A DNA stretch of 64,000 nucleotides, taken from Ardenticatena sp. (GTDB taxonomy: Bacteria; Chloroflexota; Anaerolineae; Ardenticatenales; Ardenticatenaceae). The position numbers and the translations under genes are program-made. The notes beneath the pieces are model-generated. The model was given only the letters and a program-made list of their open reading frames with translations. It searched no databases and was not told where the DNA came from. Positions within the stretch are counted from its first letter, which is position 1. Every line of letters starts with the position of its first letter. The stretch spans positions 51,732-115,731 of the forward strand of contig WFOS01000022.1 of assembly GCA_015487975.1 (NCBI GenBank), written 5' to 3'. Of the stretch, positions 1 through 10,377 are shown piece after piece.

Positions 1-153
1 GCGGCGGCGTTCTTCGCGCTCAAGCGAGAAGATGGAATAGCGAGATTCCTGCCATGCCAAGCGCCCCATGTTGAGATAGAGCAGCACGCCCAGTATGCCC
101 ACGATGTAAATGAGCCAGTCGTATTGTTCGACGTAGGTCAAGATCGTTTCCAT
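1..153 (-). CDS. 5'-end of a small membrane protein, truncated by window edge
   Basis: Reverse frame open from ATG at 153 to window start: METILTYVEQYDWLIYIVGILGVLLYLNMGRLAWQESRYSIFSLEREERRR; one hydrophobic TM segment. Confidence 0.5.
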   Translation of the reverse strand, partial: METILTYVEQYDWLIYIVGILGVLLYLNMGRLAWQESRYSIFSLEREERRR

Positions 154-352
154 GCCCCTCGTTGTCCCCCACAGTTGTTGACAGGCGTCCAGATTGTATG
201 GTATGGGCAGGGTGTGTCAAAGGAGATTTGTCGCTCCTGTGGCGGAGCACAGGCGCATAAAAAAACTGATCACGTCGAGACATAGCGGCATTCGCCATTC
301 ACCTTCCCCATGCTATACTGCGGCCGAAAACCCTCGAAGAGGAGGCTGCATA

Positions 353-1402
353 ATGAAGATGAAGGCGCTTGCCAAAACACGCCCCGGCCCGGGGCTCGAA
401 CTCATCGAGACCGACGTTCCCACTCCGGGCCCACACGATGTCCTCATCGAAGTCACCGCCACCTCGATTTGCGGGACCGACGTTCACATTTACCGCTGGG
501 ATGCATGGAGTCAACACCGTATCAAGCCCCCCCTTATTCTTGGCCACGAATTTGCCGGCGAAATCGTAGCTGTCGGTGACGCTGTCACCGGCCTGGAACC
601 AGGCATGGCGGTTTCCGCCGAAGGGCACATTGTCGATCATACCTGCGCTGCTTGTCGTGCCGGGCAAGCGCACCTCTGCCGCAATACACAGGTCATCGGC
701 ATCGACCGTGACGGAGCATTCGCCGAGTACGTCCTCGTCCCAGCTGAAAATGTCTGGGTAAACGCGCCTGACACCCCGCCGGAAATCGCTTCGCTGCAAG
801 ACCCCTTCGGCAATGCCGTCCACACCGCGTTTGCTTTCGACCTGGCGGGGCAACACGTGTTGGTCAATGGGTGTGGCCCCATCGGCTTGATGGCGATTCC
901 CGTTGCACGCGCAATTGGCGCACGCACCATCTTCGCCACCGACATCAATGAGCAGCGGCTGGCGCTGGCACGCCGCATGGGTGCTGACTACGTCCTCAAT
1001 CCCCGTCATCAGGATATCGTCGCCGAGATTCAGGCGGCAACCGACGGCGACGGCGTGGACGTGGTCCTGGAAATGAGCGGCGCTGCGCCCGCGATCCGCA
1101 CCGCGCTGGAAGCGTTGCGACCCGGCGGCAACGTCGCGGCGCTGGGGCTGGTGGGCAACGCGCTGGAACTGGATTGGAGCGACCTCATCGTCATCAAAGG
1201 CGCAACGGTGCAGGGCATCTACGGGCGCAAAATTTGGGACACGTGGTATCGCATGCGGGCACTGCTGCAAACCGGCGCTGTGGACTTGCAACCACTCATC
1301 ACCCACCGTATCACGCTCGACGAATTCGAGCGCGGGTTCGAGCTACTGATGAACCCCGGCGATGAAATTGTCGCCAAGGTGGTAATGTACCCCAATCCGT
1401 AA
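353..1402 (+). CDS. tdh: L-threonine 3-dehydrogenase (zinc-dependent MDR family)
   Basis: [23 protein letters not shown]...[13 protein letters not shown]...[18 protein letters not shown] upstream of ATG 353; followed by kbl. Confidence 0.93.
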   Translation: MKMKALAKTRPGPGLELIETDVPTPGPHDVLIEVTATSICGTDVHIYRWDAWSQHRIKPPLILGHEFAGEIVAVGDAVTGLEPGMAVSAEGHIVDHTCAACRAGQAHLCRNTQVIGIDRDGAFAEYVLVPAENVWVNAPDTPPEIASLQDPFGNAVHTAFAFDLAGQHVLVNGCGPIGLMAIPVARAIGARTIFATDINEQRLALARRMGADYVLNPRHQDIVAEIQAATDGDGVDVVLEMSGAAPAIRTALEALRPGGNVAALGLVGNALELDWSDLIVIKGATVQGIYGRKIWDTWYRMRALLQTGAVDLQPLITHRITLDEFERGFELLMNPGDEIVAKVVMYPNP

Positions 1403-1433
1403 GCCAACAAAGAAAGCGCAAGGAGGAAGCATC

Positions 1434-2627
1434 ATGACCACCCAACAAGACCCACTCGCCTGGATCGATGACGAAATCGCCGCACTCAAAGACGCCGGGT
1501 TGTACACCCATATTCGCGTCATCGATTCGCCTCAGGGTGCCTGGTTGACGATCGATGGGCGCCGTCTGCTCAATCTCTGCTCGAACAACTACCTGGGGCT
1601 TGCCAATCATCCGCGCCTGGTACAAGCCGCCCAAGAGGCGATGGACCGCTACGGTGTGGGGCCTGCTGCCGTGCGTACCATTGCTGGCACCATGTCGCTG
1701 CACATCGAACTGGAACGGCGACTGGCGGCGTTCAAAGGCGTCGAGGCTGCCATCACCTTCCAGAGCGGCTTTACGGCCAATCTGGGCACCATCCCGGCAA
1801 TCGTGGGGCGTGAGGATGTGATTTTCAGCGACCAGCTCAACCATGCGAGTATCATCGATGGCTGCCGCCTCAGCCGCGCTAAAATCATCGCCTACCCCCA
1901 CAACGATGTCGATGCGCTGGAAGACCTCATCGAAGAGCATCGCGCCAACTACCGCCGGGCGCTCATCGTCACCGATGGCGTCTTCAGCATGGATGGCGAC
2001 ATTGCGCCCCTGCCGCAACTGGCCGAAGTTGCCAAACGGCACAACTGTATCCTCATGGTGGACGATGCCCATGGCGAAGGTGTCCTGGGGCGTGGTGGTC
2101 GTGGCATCGTCGATCATTTCGACCTGCACGGCATCGTGGACATCGAAGTAGGCACACTTTCGAAAGCGTTTGGCGTGGTGGGTGGTGTCATTGCTGGGAA
2201 CAAGCGGCTTGTGGAATGGCTGCGCCAGCGCGGGCGCCCCTTCCTCTTTTCCAGCGCTATGACAGTGCCCGATGTAGCAGCCTGCCTGGCAGCGCTTGAC
2301 ATACTGGAAGAGAGCACCGAACTCGTCGATCGCCTGTGGGAAAACGCCCGCTACTTCAAAGCCGAAATGCGCAAGCTAGGTTTCGACACTGGTCAAAGCG
2401 AAACGCCCATTACCCCCGTCATGCTGGGCGAAGCCCCACTGGCGCAAACGTTCAGCCGTCGCCTATTCGAGGAAGGCGTCTTTGCCACAGCCATCGGCTA
2501 CCCGACCGTCCCGCGCGGCGCGGCACGTATCCGTGTCATGCCAAGTGCGGCGCACGCCAAAGAAGACCTCGATTTTGCGCTGCAAGCCTTCGCCAAGGTG
2601 GGGCGCGAGTTGGGCGTCATCAGCTGA
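1434..2627 (+). CDS. kbl: glycine C-acetyltransferase (2-amino-3-ketobutyrate CoA ligase)
   Basis: [16 protein letters not shown]...[16 protein letters not shown]...[15 protein letters not shown] motif; adjacent to tdh. Confidence 0.93.
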   Translation: MTTQQDPLAWIDDEIAALKDAGLYTHIRVIDSPQGAWLTIDGRRLLNLCSNNYLGLANHPRLVQAAQEAMDRYGVGPAAVRTIAGTMSLHIELERRLAAFKGVEAAITFQSGFTANLGTIPAIVGREDVIFSDQLNHASIIDGCRLSRAKIIAYPHNDVDALEDLIEEHRANYRRALIVTDGVFSMDGDIAPLPQLAEVAKRHNCILMVDDAHGEGVLGRGGRGIVDHFDLHGIVDIEVGTLSKAFGVVGGVIAGNKRLVEWLRQRGRPFLFSSAMTVPDVAACLAALDILEESTELVDRLWENARYFKAEMRKLGFDTGQSETPITPVMLGEAPLAQTFSRRLFEEGVFATAIGYPTVPRGAARIRVMPSAAHAKEDLDFALQAFAKVGRELGVIS

Positions 2628-2649
2628 GCACCAACGTGCCACCAACGGC

Positions 2650-2685
2650 AACGCGGGGCGCTGTTGTGCCCCGCGTTCTGTTCTT
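2650..2685 (+). terminator. Rho-independent terminator after kbl
   Basis: aacgcggggc-gctgttgt-gccccgcgtt 10-bp stem followed by T-rich tract. Confidence 0.7.
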
Positions 2686-2705
2686 GTCTGGTGGTCAGGT
2701 GTGCA

Positions 2706-4031
2706 TTATGGCCAAATCCCCCGGTCGAGTGTGGCTTGCGCCACACGCTCGATGGCGCAGACATACGCCGCTGTGCGCAGCGGCACTTCGAGCCGTTCCG
2801 ATGCCGCCCACGTCTTGTCGAGCGCCCGCAACAGCACTTTGTGCAACTGCCGCTCGATTTCCTCTTGCGACCAAAAGAAACTTTGCAAATCCTGCACCCA
2901 CTCGAAATAGCTCACCACCAATCCCCCAGACGCTGCCAGAATGTCGGGAATGAGCATCACATCGGACTTTTCGGCTGCCAAGAGACGGTCGGCGCGTGGC
3001 GTGACGACCCCAGGCCCCCCTTCGACGATGACCCGTGCCTGCACCAAGTGGGCATTGTCGGCACGAATCTGGTTGCCCAACGCAGCCAGCACCAGAATGT
3101 CAACCGGCATCGTCAGCAAATCCTCGTCGCTGATGGTTTCGGCACGTGGGAAACCAGCCACCGAGCCATGTTCGCGGGCATACCGCTGCACTTCTTCCAC
3201 ATCGAACCCGGTCGGCGCGTAGATTCCGCCGCCCATGTCGGTAATGGCAATGATACGCGCACCCCGCTCCCACAAATAGCGGGCGGCGTGAGAACCGACA
3301 CGCCCAAACCCTTGCACCGCGACAGTGGCGCCTTCCAATGGCATGTCGAGCCGCGTCAAAATCTCCTCGGTCACATATGTGAGCCCCAATCCAATCGAGC
3401 CGCGCCACCCAACGGTACCACCCAATGGTTCCGGTTTCCCAGTAGCAATCGCGGCCACGGAGTAGCCCTTCGCCATCGAGATGGTATCCATCACCCACGC
3501 CATCGTCTGCTCGTTGGTGTTGAAATCGGGCGAGAGAATATCCTCTTCGGGGCCGATGTTGGGCAAAATATCCATCACATAACGGCGCGTCAAGCGTTCC
3601 AATTCGCCATCACTCAACGCGAAGGGATCGACCGCCACACCACCTGCTGCCCCGCCGAACGGAACATCGACGAGTGCTGCCTTCCAAGTGTTCCACATCG
3701 CAAACGCTGTCACTTCCGAAAGCGTCAATCCCGCATGATAACGGATGCCACCATGCGATGGGCCAAGTGTCACATCATGTTGCACGCGGAAACCATCGAA
3801 CACTTGCACACGGCCATCGTCCATGACGACAGGGAAATTGACGATAACCGCCCGGTCGGCGTGGCGAAGGAATTCGATGAAATCTGCTTCGAGGTCGAGA
3901 TAGGGCAACGCACTTTCGAATTGCTCGATCGCCACATCGAACGGATTGGGCCCACTGGCAAAAGCCCCAGTTCGATGACGCAATCGTCGTAACGGCGCAT
4001 CGGCCGCTGTCGAAGAAATGCGGTGTGTCAT
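2706..4031 (-). CDS. Glu/Leu/Phe/Val dehydrogenase paralogue, probably non-catalytic
   Basis: GDH fold along full length, but catalytic motif GGAKGG reads GGAAGG and KGG(L/I)R reads HGGIR; AAGGAGG before ATG 4031. Confidence 0.9.
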   Translation of the reverse strand: MTHRISSTAADAPLRRLRHRTGAFASGPNPFDVAIEQFESALPYLDLEADFIEFLRHADRAVIVNFPVVMDDGRVQVFDGFRVQHDVTLGPSHGGIRYHAGLTLSEVTAFAMWNTWKAALVDVPFGGAAGGVAVDPFALSDGELERLTRRYVMDILPNIGPEEDILSPDFNTNEQTMAWVMDTISMAKGYSVAAIATGKPEPLGGTVGWRGSIGLGLTYVTEEILTRLDMPLEGATVAVQGFGRVGSHAARYLWERGARIIAITDMGGGIYAPTGFDVEEVQRYAREHGSVAGFPRAETISDEDLLTMPVDILVLAALGNQIRADNAHLVQARVIVEGGPGVVTPRADRLLAAEKSDVMLIPDILAASGGLVVSYFEWVQDLQSFFWSQEEIERQLHKVLLRALDKTWAASERLEVPLRTAAYVCAIERVAQATLDRGIWP

Positions 4032-4080
4032 ACATGCCTCCTTGCATGTCATCTCATCGCAAACGAATGCTCACATTGGC

Positions 4081-5340
4081 TTATGGGTAGAACCCGCGCA
4101 GTTTGTATGCCGTCGCCACGCGGCTGAGCGCTAACATGTAGGCTGCGACGCGCAACGGTACGTTGTGTTCTTGTGCGAGTGTGTATGTTTGGTCGAACGC
4201 TCGCACCAAAATTTTGCGTAACTGCTGCGTGACTTGCTCATCGGTCCAGAAGAAGCTTTGCAAATCCTGCACCCACTCGAAGTACGAGACGATGACACCG
4301 CCACTGTTTGCGAGAATATCGGGAATGATATGGATGCCCTTCTCACGCAACACCTTGTCAGCGGCGGGGGTAACCGGGGCGTTGGCGGCTTCGACGATCA
4401 CACGTGCGCGGATGGATTCGACATTGTCAGCAGTAATGATATTTTCGATCGAAGCGGGAACCAACACGTCGCATTCCAGTGCGAGCATGTCCTCGTGGGT
4501 GATAGGTTCGCCTTGTGGATATCCAACGACAGAGCCGGTTTCTTCCTTGTAGGCATACAACTCACGAATGTCGAAACCGTTGGGATTGTAGATCGCGCCA
4601 CTTCGGTCGCACACGGCAATCACTGTCGAGCCGAGCACATGTTCGAGCATGTACGCCACTGTGACGCCCACTTTGCCAAAACCGTGCACCACCACACGCG
4701 CTCCGCGCAGATCGAGCCCAATCCGGTCGGCCAGTTCACGCAGCACGAACACCACCCCACGGCCAGGGGCACGTCGCCGTCCAGCGGAGCCCCCAATCAC
4801 AGCTGGCTTCCCCGTGACGACGGCGGGCACGGAATAGCCTTTCACCATCGAGTAGGTATCCATGATCCATGCCATCACCTGCTCATCCGTGCCCAGGTCG
4901 GGGGCGGGGATATCGCGCTCGGGCCCAATCAACAGGATGATTTCAGAGGTAAAACGGCGCGTCAACCGTTCGAGTTCATCCCTGGAAAGCGCCTTGGGGT
5001 CGCACAACACGCCCCCTTTGGCACCCCCAAAGGGCAAATTGACAACCGCCGTTTTCCACGTCATGAGCATGGCCAGGCCAGTCGCCTGTTCGAGAGTGAG
5101 GTTGGGGTAATAGCGCAAGCCCCCTTTGGCGGGACCACGAACGGTGTTGTGGTGAACGCGGAAGCCGGAGAACACTTTGACGCTTCCGTCGTCCATTTTG
5201 ACGGGGAAATGCACGTCAAGCACACGCTGGGGAACGTAGAGTTGGTCGCGCACGCCCTGGTCGATCTTCATCAACTCGGCGGCTTCGTCGTAAAAATGCG
5301 TTGCTACTTCTTGCATGGTTGGGCTATCGTTGCCGTTCAC
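4081..5340 (-). CDS. glutamate dehydrogenase (catalytic form)
   Basis: KGGLRYYPNLTLEQATGLAMLMTWKTAVVNLPFGGAKGGVLCDPK intact; GTG start at 5340 with GAGGAGG. Confidence 0.92.
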   Translation of the reverse strand: MNGNDSPTMQEVATHFYDEAAELMKIDQGVRDQLYVPQRVLDVHFPVKMDDGSVKVFSGFRVHHNTVRGPAKGGLRYYPNLTLEQATGLAMLMTWKTAVVNLPFGGAKGGVLCDPKALSRDELERLTRRFTSEIILLIGPERDIPAPDLGTDEQVMAWIMDTYSMVKGYSVPAVVTGKPAVIGGSAGRRRAPGRGVVFVLRELADRIGLDLRGARVVVHGFGKVGVTVAYMLEHVLGSTVIAVCDRSGAIYNPNGFDIRELYAYKEETGSVVGYPQGEPITHEDMLALECDVLVPASIENIITADNVESIRARVIVEAANAPVTPAADKVLREKGIHIIPDILANSGGVIVSYFEWVQDLQSFFWTDEQVTQQLRKILVRAFDQTYTLAQEHNVPLRVAAYMLALSRVATAYKLRGFYP

Positions 5341-5411
5341 ACGCCTCCTCCTCGAGGTTTGCTCAATTTTGCATGCGCTGGGGCGGGCGTCACCACCCGC
5401 CCCATCTGTGT

Positions 5412-6869
5412 TTACTCTGGTCGTCGCGCTTCCAATTCCTGCGTCAACAAATCCAGCACGACCTTGGGGTTGGCTTTGCCACGTGTGGCACGCATCACCT
5501 GCCCCATAAGCCACTTCGCAACCTGCTCGCGTCCACCAAGGTACGCGGCAACTTCATCGGGATGTGCATCGAGCACGTCACGCACTACGGTGAGCAAAGC
5601 ATCGGCGTCGCTCACCTGTTTCAAGCCACGAGATTCGACGATCGCGGCGGGTGATTGCCCAGTTTCAAGCACCTCGACCAGCACTTGCTTGGCGACATTG
5701 TTGTTGATGTCGCCTTTTTCAACCAATACCAGCAATTCGACAAGGTGAGAATGCGTCAGCGGCATCGATTCGAACGTCATGTCCCGTTCGCCTAGGCGGC
5801 GGAAGAGTTCGCCTGTCATCCAGTTGGCAATGGTTTGCGCCGATACAACCGGCTGGCTTTGCACCCCCAAGCGAACCGCCTCCTCGAACCATTCGGCGGT
5901 CGTGCGGTCGGCGACCAGCAAATCGGCGGCGTACTCGCTCAGACCATATTCAGCCACAAAGCGGGCGGCCTTCTGGTCGGGCATTTCGGGGAGTTGCGTG
6001 CGGATGGCTTCCACCCATTCGCGGCTCACGGTGAGCGGCGGCAAATCAGGTTCGGGGAAGTAGCGATAGTCGTGGGCTTCTTCCTTGGAACGCTGCGACA
6101 CCGTGCGATTCTCGCTTTCGACCCAACCACGTGTTTCTCGGACCACAGAACCACCGCTTTCGAGCACCTTGATTTGGCGCTGAATTTCGTATTCGAGCGC
6201 CATTTTGACGCTGCGAAACGAGTTCATGTTTTTGACTTCAACTTGCGTTCCAAAACGGTCGCTCCCTTTGGGGCGCACGCTGACGTTGGCATCGACACGC
6301 AAGGCGCCAGCTTCCATATCGCCACTGGAAACGCCCAAATAGCGCAGGATGGTGCGTAGTTTTTGCAAGAAGAGGCGGGCTTCCTCGGGGGTGCGAATAT
6401 CCGGCTCGGTCACAATCTCCATCAGCGGGACGCCACTGCGGTTGTAATCCACCAGTGCTTTGCCCCCCATGTGGTAGAGCCGCCCGGTATCTTCTTCGAG
6501 GTGAATACGGCGAATGCCAACACGGCGCGTTCGACCATCCACCTCGAATTCGAGAGAGCCGTTGCGCGTCAGTGGCAAATCGTACTGAGAGATTTGATAG
6601 GCCTTAGGCAGGTCGGGGTAGTGGTAGTTTTTGCGGTCCCACTTGGTGAATTCGGGAATCTCACAATTGAATGCCAGCCCGGTGAGGATGGTGTATTCGA
6701 CAGCGCGTTTGTTGATGACCGGCAACGAGCCTGGCAGCCCCAAGCAAACGGGGCAAACATGCGTGTTGGGCGGTGCATCTTGATACGCAGCGTCGCAGCC
6801 ACAAAACATTTTCGATTGTGTGAGCAACTGTGCGTGGACTTCCAACCCTATGATGGCTTCGTATTCCAT
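5412..6869 (-). CDS. gatB: aspartyl/glutamyl-tRNA(Asn/Gln) amidotransferase subunit B
   Basis: [25 protein letters not shown]...[17 protein letters not shown]. Confidence 0.97.
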   Translation of the reverse strand: MEYEAIIGLEVHAQLLTQSKMFCGCDAAYQDAPPNTHVCPVCLGLPGSLPVINKRAVEYTILTGLAFNCEIPEFTKWDRKNYHYPDLPKAYQISQYDLPLTRNGSLEFEVDGRTRRVGIRRIHLEEDTGRLYHMGGKALVDYNRSGVPLMEIVTEPDIRTPEEARLFLQKLRTILRYLGVSSGDMEAGALRVDANVSVRPKGSDRFGTQVEVKNMNSFRSVKMALEYEIQRQIKVLESGGSVVRETRGWVESENRTVSQRSKEEAHDYRYFPEPDLPPLTVSREWVEAIRTQLPEMPDQKAARFVAEYGLSEYAADLLVADRTTAEWFEEAVRLGVQSQPVVSAQTIANWMTGELFRRLGERDMTFESMPLTHSHLVELLVLVEKGDINNNVAKQVLVEVLETGQSPAAIVESRGLKQVSDADALLTVVRDVLDAHPDEVAAYLGGREQVAKWLMGQVMRATRGKANPKVVLDLLTQELEARRPE

Positions 6870-6954
6870 CTTTTTCCCTCATGCATCAAATTTGCTACTC
6901 AACAAAATTTGAGTTCGACTATATTACATTCAAAATTACGAACGAAAATTTGAG

Positions 6955-8130
6955 TTACGCATCCGTTTCCAAAGAGCGCACGACTTCAAGGATGGCATCA
7001 GCCTGATATAAGCGTGGGCGTACATCTTGACGCGAAAGGATATCTAGTTGTACTAATTTTTCAACGACATTTTGTGCAGTTTGAAAGGAAGCCAGATCCA
7101 ATGCTCGCTGTACGTCACTTATCGAGACAATTGGCTGAACAAAGAGACGATCCACAAGACGCAACGCATTCGTCGAGCGTGTTTCTTGTCGGACTCGTTC
7201 ACGCCACTTCCGTTGTATATCCTGTAACTGCTTGATGCGCTTGGCTGTGCGGTCGGCCTCTTCCTTGACACCACGAAGAAAGAACACGATCCATGCTTCC
7301 CACGTCCCTTCCATACTGACTGCCAAGAGTGTCTCATAATACTCCGTTCGATGCCGCTCGAAAAAGGCGCTCAGATACAACAAAGGGATTGGCAAAATGT
7401 TCCAATGTACAAGCAAAAGGGCAATGAACAAACGGCCAAGACGGCCGTTCCCATCCACGAATGGATGTATCGCTTCGAATTGATAATGGACGCACGCCAA
7501 GCGCACCAAGGGTGGATGTCGATCTTCATCATGCAAATACTTTTCGAACGCATCCAGACATGCCATCAATTCGTCCGGAGGCGGTGGGACGAATGTTACT
7601 GTGCGCAGCGTACTATTGGGTGCGCCAATCCAATTTTGCGTCGTTCGAAATCCCCCCGGTGTGGCATACTCACCACGGACATCTTGCATCAGTTTGGCAT
7701 GGATCTCACGCAAAAGTCGCAAAGAGAGCGGCAATGTATCGATACGTTCGAGTGCATATTCCAACGCGACGACGTAATTGTGTACTTCGCGAACGTCTGC
7801 CAGTTCAGCCGGTGAGCGTTGTCGAAGACCACCGGCTTCGTATGCCAGCAACGCTTCGAGGTCCGAACGGGTTCCCTCGATACGAGAAGAAAGAACCGCT
7901 TCTTGCCGCATCAACGGCGCCACCAGCAATGACGGGTTCGGCAACGTTCGCCCGAGCCCGGCCAATTCACCAACGGCGCGGTCGGCGTCGGACAACGCGC
8001 GCACGACATCTGGACGATAGTCCACGTCCGGAGGCAATGGATGCGGCACGAAAGCCCAGTACGCGGCTTCTCCACGTCCAATGTGGCGCAAGCGTCCCGC
8101 CCGTTGTCCACGAAACGTTTTTGGATCCAT
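6955..8130 (-). CDS. Fic family protein (predicted AMP/NMP transferase)
   Basis: Fic core motif HPFVDGNGRLGR; N-terminal inhibitory-type motif SSRIEG. Confidence 0.9.
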   Translation of the reverse strand: MDPKTFRGQRAGRLRHIGRGEAAYWAFVPHPLPPDVDYRPDVVRALSDADRAVGELAGLGRTLPNPSLLVAPLMRQEAVLSSRIEGTRSDLEALLAYEAGGLRQRSPAELADVREVHNYVVALEYALERIDTLPLSLRLLREIHAKLMQDVRGEYATPGGFRTTQNWIGAPNSTLRTVTFVPPPPDELMACLDAFEKYLHDEDRHPPLVRLACVHYQFEAIHPFVDGNGRLGRLFIALLLVHWNILPIPLLYLSAFFERHRTEYYETLLAVSMEGTWEAWIVFFLRGVKEEADRTAKRIKQLQDIQRKWRERVRQETRSTNALRLVDRLFVQPIVSISDVQRALDLASFQTAQNVVEKLVQLDILSRQDVRPRLYQADAILEVVRSLETDA

Positions 8131-8133
8131 CAC

Positions 8134-9333
8134 TCACTTCGCGATTCGCATACGCTGTTCGCGCTTGACACGCGCCACAAAGCGGTCGAGACGGTTCAAT
8201 GCTTCTTCGATTTGTTCGTACGCGGTGGCATAGGCACAGCGCACGAATCCTTCGCCACTGGGACCAAACGCCCCTCCGGGAACAACGGCCACATGTTCTT
8301 CCTGCAAGAGGCGCATCGAGAAGGTTTCGCTATCTAGCCCGGTGGAACGCACATCTGGGAAGGCGTAGAACGCGCCACGCGGCTCGAAGGTCGGCAAGCC
8401 GATGGCATTCAGCCCGTCTACAATCAACCGGCGGCGGCGGTCGTACGCCTGCCGCATACGTTCGACGTCGGCTTCGGCGTCGGGCGAGGTGAGTGCCGTC
8501 ATGGCAGCGTACTGGGCAAGGGTGGGCGCACTCATAATGAGGTACTGGTGCATTTTGCGCATGGCTGCAATCAGCGGCGCGGGGCCACACGCATAGCCCA
8601 GCCGCCAGCCGGTCATGGCGTAATCTTTCGAGAAGCCGCCCAGGTGAATAGTGCGTTCGCGCATGCCGGGCAAAGATGCGAAACAGACATGCTCGACGCC
8701 ATACACAAGGCGGTCGTAGATCTCATCGCTGAATACGAGCACGTCGTGCCGCTCGATCACATCGGCGATTTCGAGCAGCCGTTCGCGCGTCATCACCGCA
8801 CCGGTGGGATTGTTGGGATAGCCAATCAGGATGGCTTTGGTGCGTGGGGTGATGGCCTGCTCGATCACCTCGCCTGTAACTTGAAAATCGTGCTCCACAT
8901 AGGTGGGGACATAGACCGGCACCCCCTCGACCATGGCAATGTTCGGGCCGTAGCTGACAAAACAAGGCTCGGGAATGATAACTTCCTCCCCTGCTTCGAC
9001 GAAGCTGGCAGCCGCGAGGAACAAGGCTTCGCTGACACCGACCGTTACCAACACTTCCGTATCAGGGTCGTAATGCACGCCGTAGCGAGCAGCCATCATC
9101 TCAGCAATCGCGCGGCGCAGTTCGGGCAAGCCGCTATTCCCGGTGTAGCCCGTTTTACCGGCACGCAAAGCAGCAATGCCGGTCTCTACGATGGGGCGCG
9201 GCGTCACGAAATCTGGTTCGCCAATCCCCAAAGAAATCACATCGGGCATATCGTTGAGAATATCGAAGAAGCGGCGAATGCCACTCGGTGGCACGTTGCG
9301 AATGCGTTGCGCAAGAAAACGTTCGTACTCCAC
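8134..9333 (-). CDS. class I/II pyridoxal-phosphate aminotransferase
   Basis: SLGIGEPDFVTP...YPNNPTGAVM...LGGFSKDYAMTGWRLGY; GTG start 9333 with AGGAAGGAG. Confidence 0.9.
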   Translation of the reverse strand: MEYERFLAQRIRNVPPSGIRRFFDILNDMPDVISLGIGEPDFVTPRPIVETGIAALRAGKTGYTGNSGLPELRRAIAEMMAARYGVHYDPDTEVLVTVGVSEALFLAAASFVEAGEEVIIPEPCFVSYGPNIAMVEGVPVYVPTYVEHDFQVTGEVIEQAITPRTKAILIGYPNNPTGAVMTRERLLEIADVIERHDVLVFSDEIYDRLVYGVEHVCFASLPGMRERTIHLGGFSKDYAMTGWRLGYACGPAPLIAAMRKMHQYLIMSAPTLAQYAAMTALTSPDAEADVERMRQAYDRRRRLIVDGLNAIGLPTFEPRGAFYAFPDVRSTGLDSETFSMRLLQEEHVAVVPGGAFGPSGEGFVRCAYATAYEQIEEALNRLDRFVARVKREQRMRIAK

Positions 9334-9367
9334 GGCGTGCTCCTTCCTCTTCCCATCACGTGTTGGT

Positions 9368-10360
9368 TCACCGGCTAAAATCAACCGATGACGAATCCCC
9401 TACATTGAGGCGGCGGTACCGCCCTCGCACAGTCGCATCTTTGCCAACCAACGATTGATCCAGCATGGTGGCTTCGATGCGCGCGTTGGCATCGATGATA
9501 CTGTCGCGCACGATGGATTCTTCGATGACACACCCTTCTGCCAACGTGACGTATGGACCCACGATCGAATCGCGAATGACCACATGTTCGCCAATGTAGA
9601 CCGGCGGCACAATGGTACTGTTTTCCAGCACCGCACTGTTGGGTATGGTCAGGTGGTTCCTTTCCAGCAAATAGCGATTGGTGTGCAAAATGGCGTCGGG
9701 CGTGCCGCAATCTTCCCAGACTGAGACCGGCCAGGCTTCCAGTTTTGCGCCCCGCTCGATCATGATTTGCAAGGCATCGGCAAGGAAGTATTCCCCTTTG
9801 GTCATGATATTACGGGCAATCAATTCGTCGATGGCGTCGAACAGCCCGGCGTAATCTTCGATGTAGTAGACACCAATCACCGCCAGGTTGGAAACCGGTT
9901 CGCTAGGCTTTTCAACGAAGCGCGTAATGTAGCCCTCTTCATCGAGCGTCACGACACCAAAGCGGCGTGGATCGTCCACCTCTTTGACGAAAATCACGCC
10001 ATCGGACGAGATGGAACGCAAACCAGCTAGGTCGGCCTCGAAAATGGTGTCCACGAAAATAATCAGCACCGGTTCGTGGACGAATTCGCGCGCCATGGCG
10101 ATAGCGTGTGCCTGTCCTTTGAGTTCTTTCTGTTCGGCGTAATGCGTGCGGAAGTCGTAGTTGGCCTCGACATATTCGCGAATTTGTTCGCCGAGGTAGC
10201 CCACAATGAACGTGATTTCTTCGACGCCAATCTCTTTGAGCATATCCAGGATATGCCCTAACACCGTGTTGCCAGCCACTTGCATCAGCGGCTTGGGCTT
10301 GGTATAGGTGTGCGGGCGTAAACGGCTGCCGAATCCCGCAACTGGAATGATGACGTGCAT
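9368..10360 (-). CDS. nucleotidyltransferase (sugar-1-phosphate nucleotidyltransferase family, RmlA/GlmU-like)
   Basis: MHVIIPVAGFGSRLRPHTYTKPKPLMQVAGNTVL; C-terminal hexapeptide-repeat-like segment. Confidence 0.88.
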   Translation of the reverse strand: MHVIIPVAGFGSRLRPHTYTKPKPLMQVAGNTVLGHILDMLKEIGVEEITFIVGYLGEQIREYVEANYDFRTHYAEQKELKGQAHAIAMAREFVHEPVLIIFVDTIFEADLAGLRSISSDGVIFVKEVDDPRRFGVVTLDEEGYITRFVEKPSEPVSNLAVIGVYYIEDYAGLFDAIDELIARNIMTKGEYFLADALQIMIERGAKLEAWPVSVWEDCGTPDAILHTNRYLLERNHLTIPNSAVLENSTIVPPVYIGEHVVIRDSIVGPYVTLAEGCVIEESIVRDSIIDANARIEATMLDQSLVGKDATVRGRYRRLNVGDSSSVDFSR

Positions 10361-10377
10361 GCCTGACTCCTTTGTCA

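Noticed and set aside
20-298. 92-aa minus-strand ORF
   Set aside because: Overlaps a more protein-like membrane ORF (1..153) in another frame and crosses the upstream region of tdh
299-1306. 335-aa minus-strand ORF
   Set aside because: Antisense shadow of tdh; no recognisable motifs, no RBS; a product of high third-position GC
4234-5748. 504-aa plus-strand ORF
   Set aside because: Shadow of the glutamate dehydrogenase and gatB genes on the opposite strand
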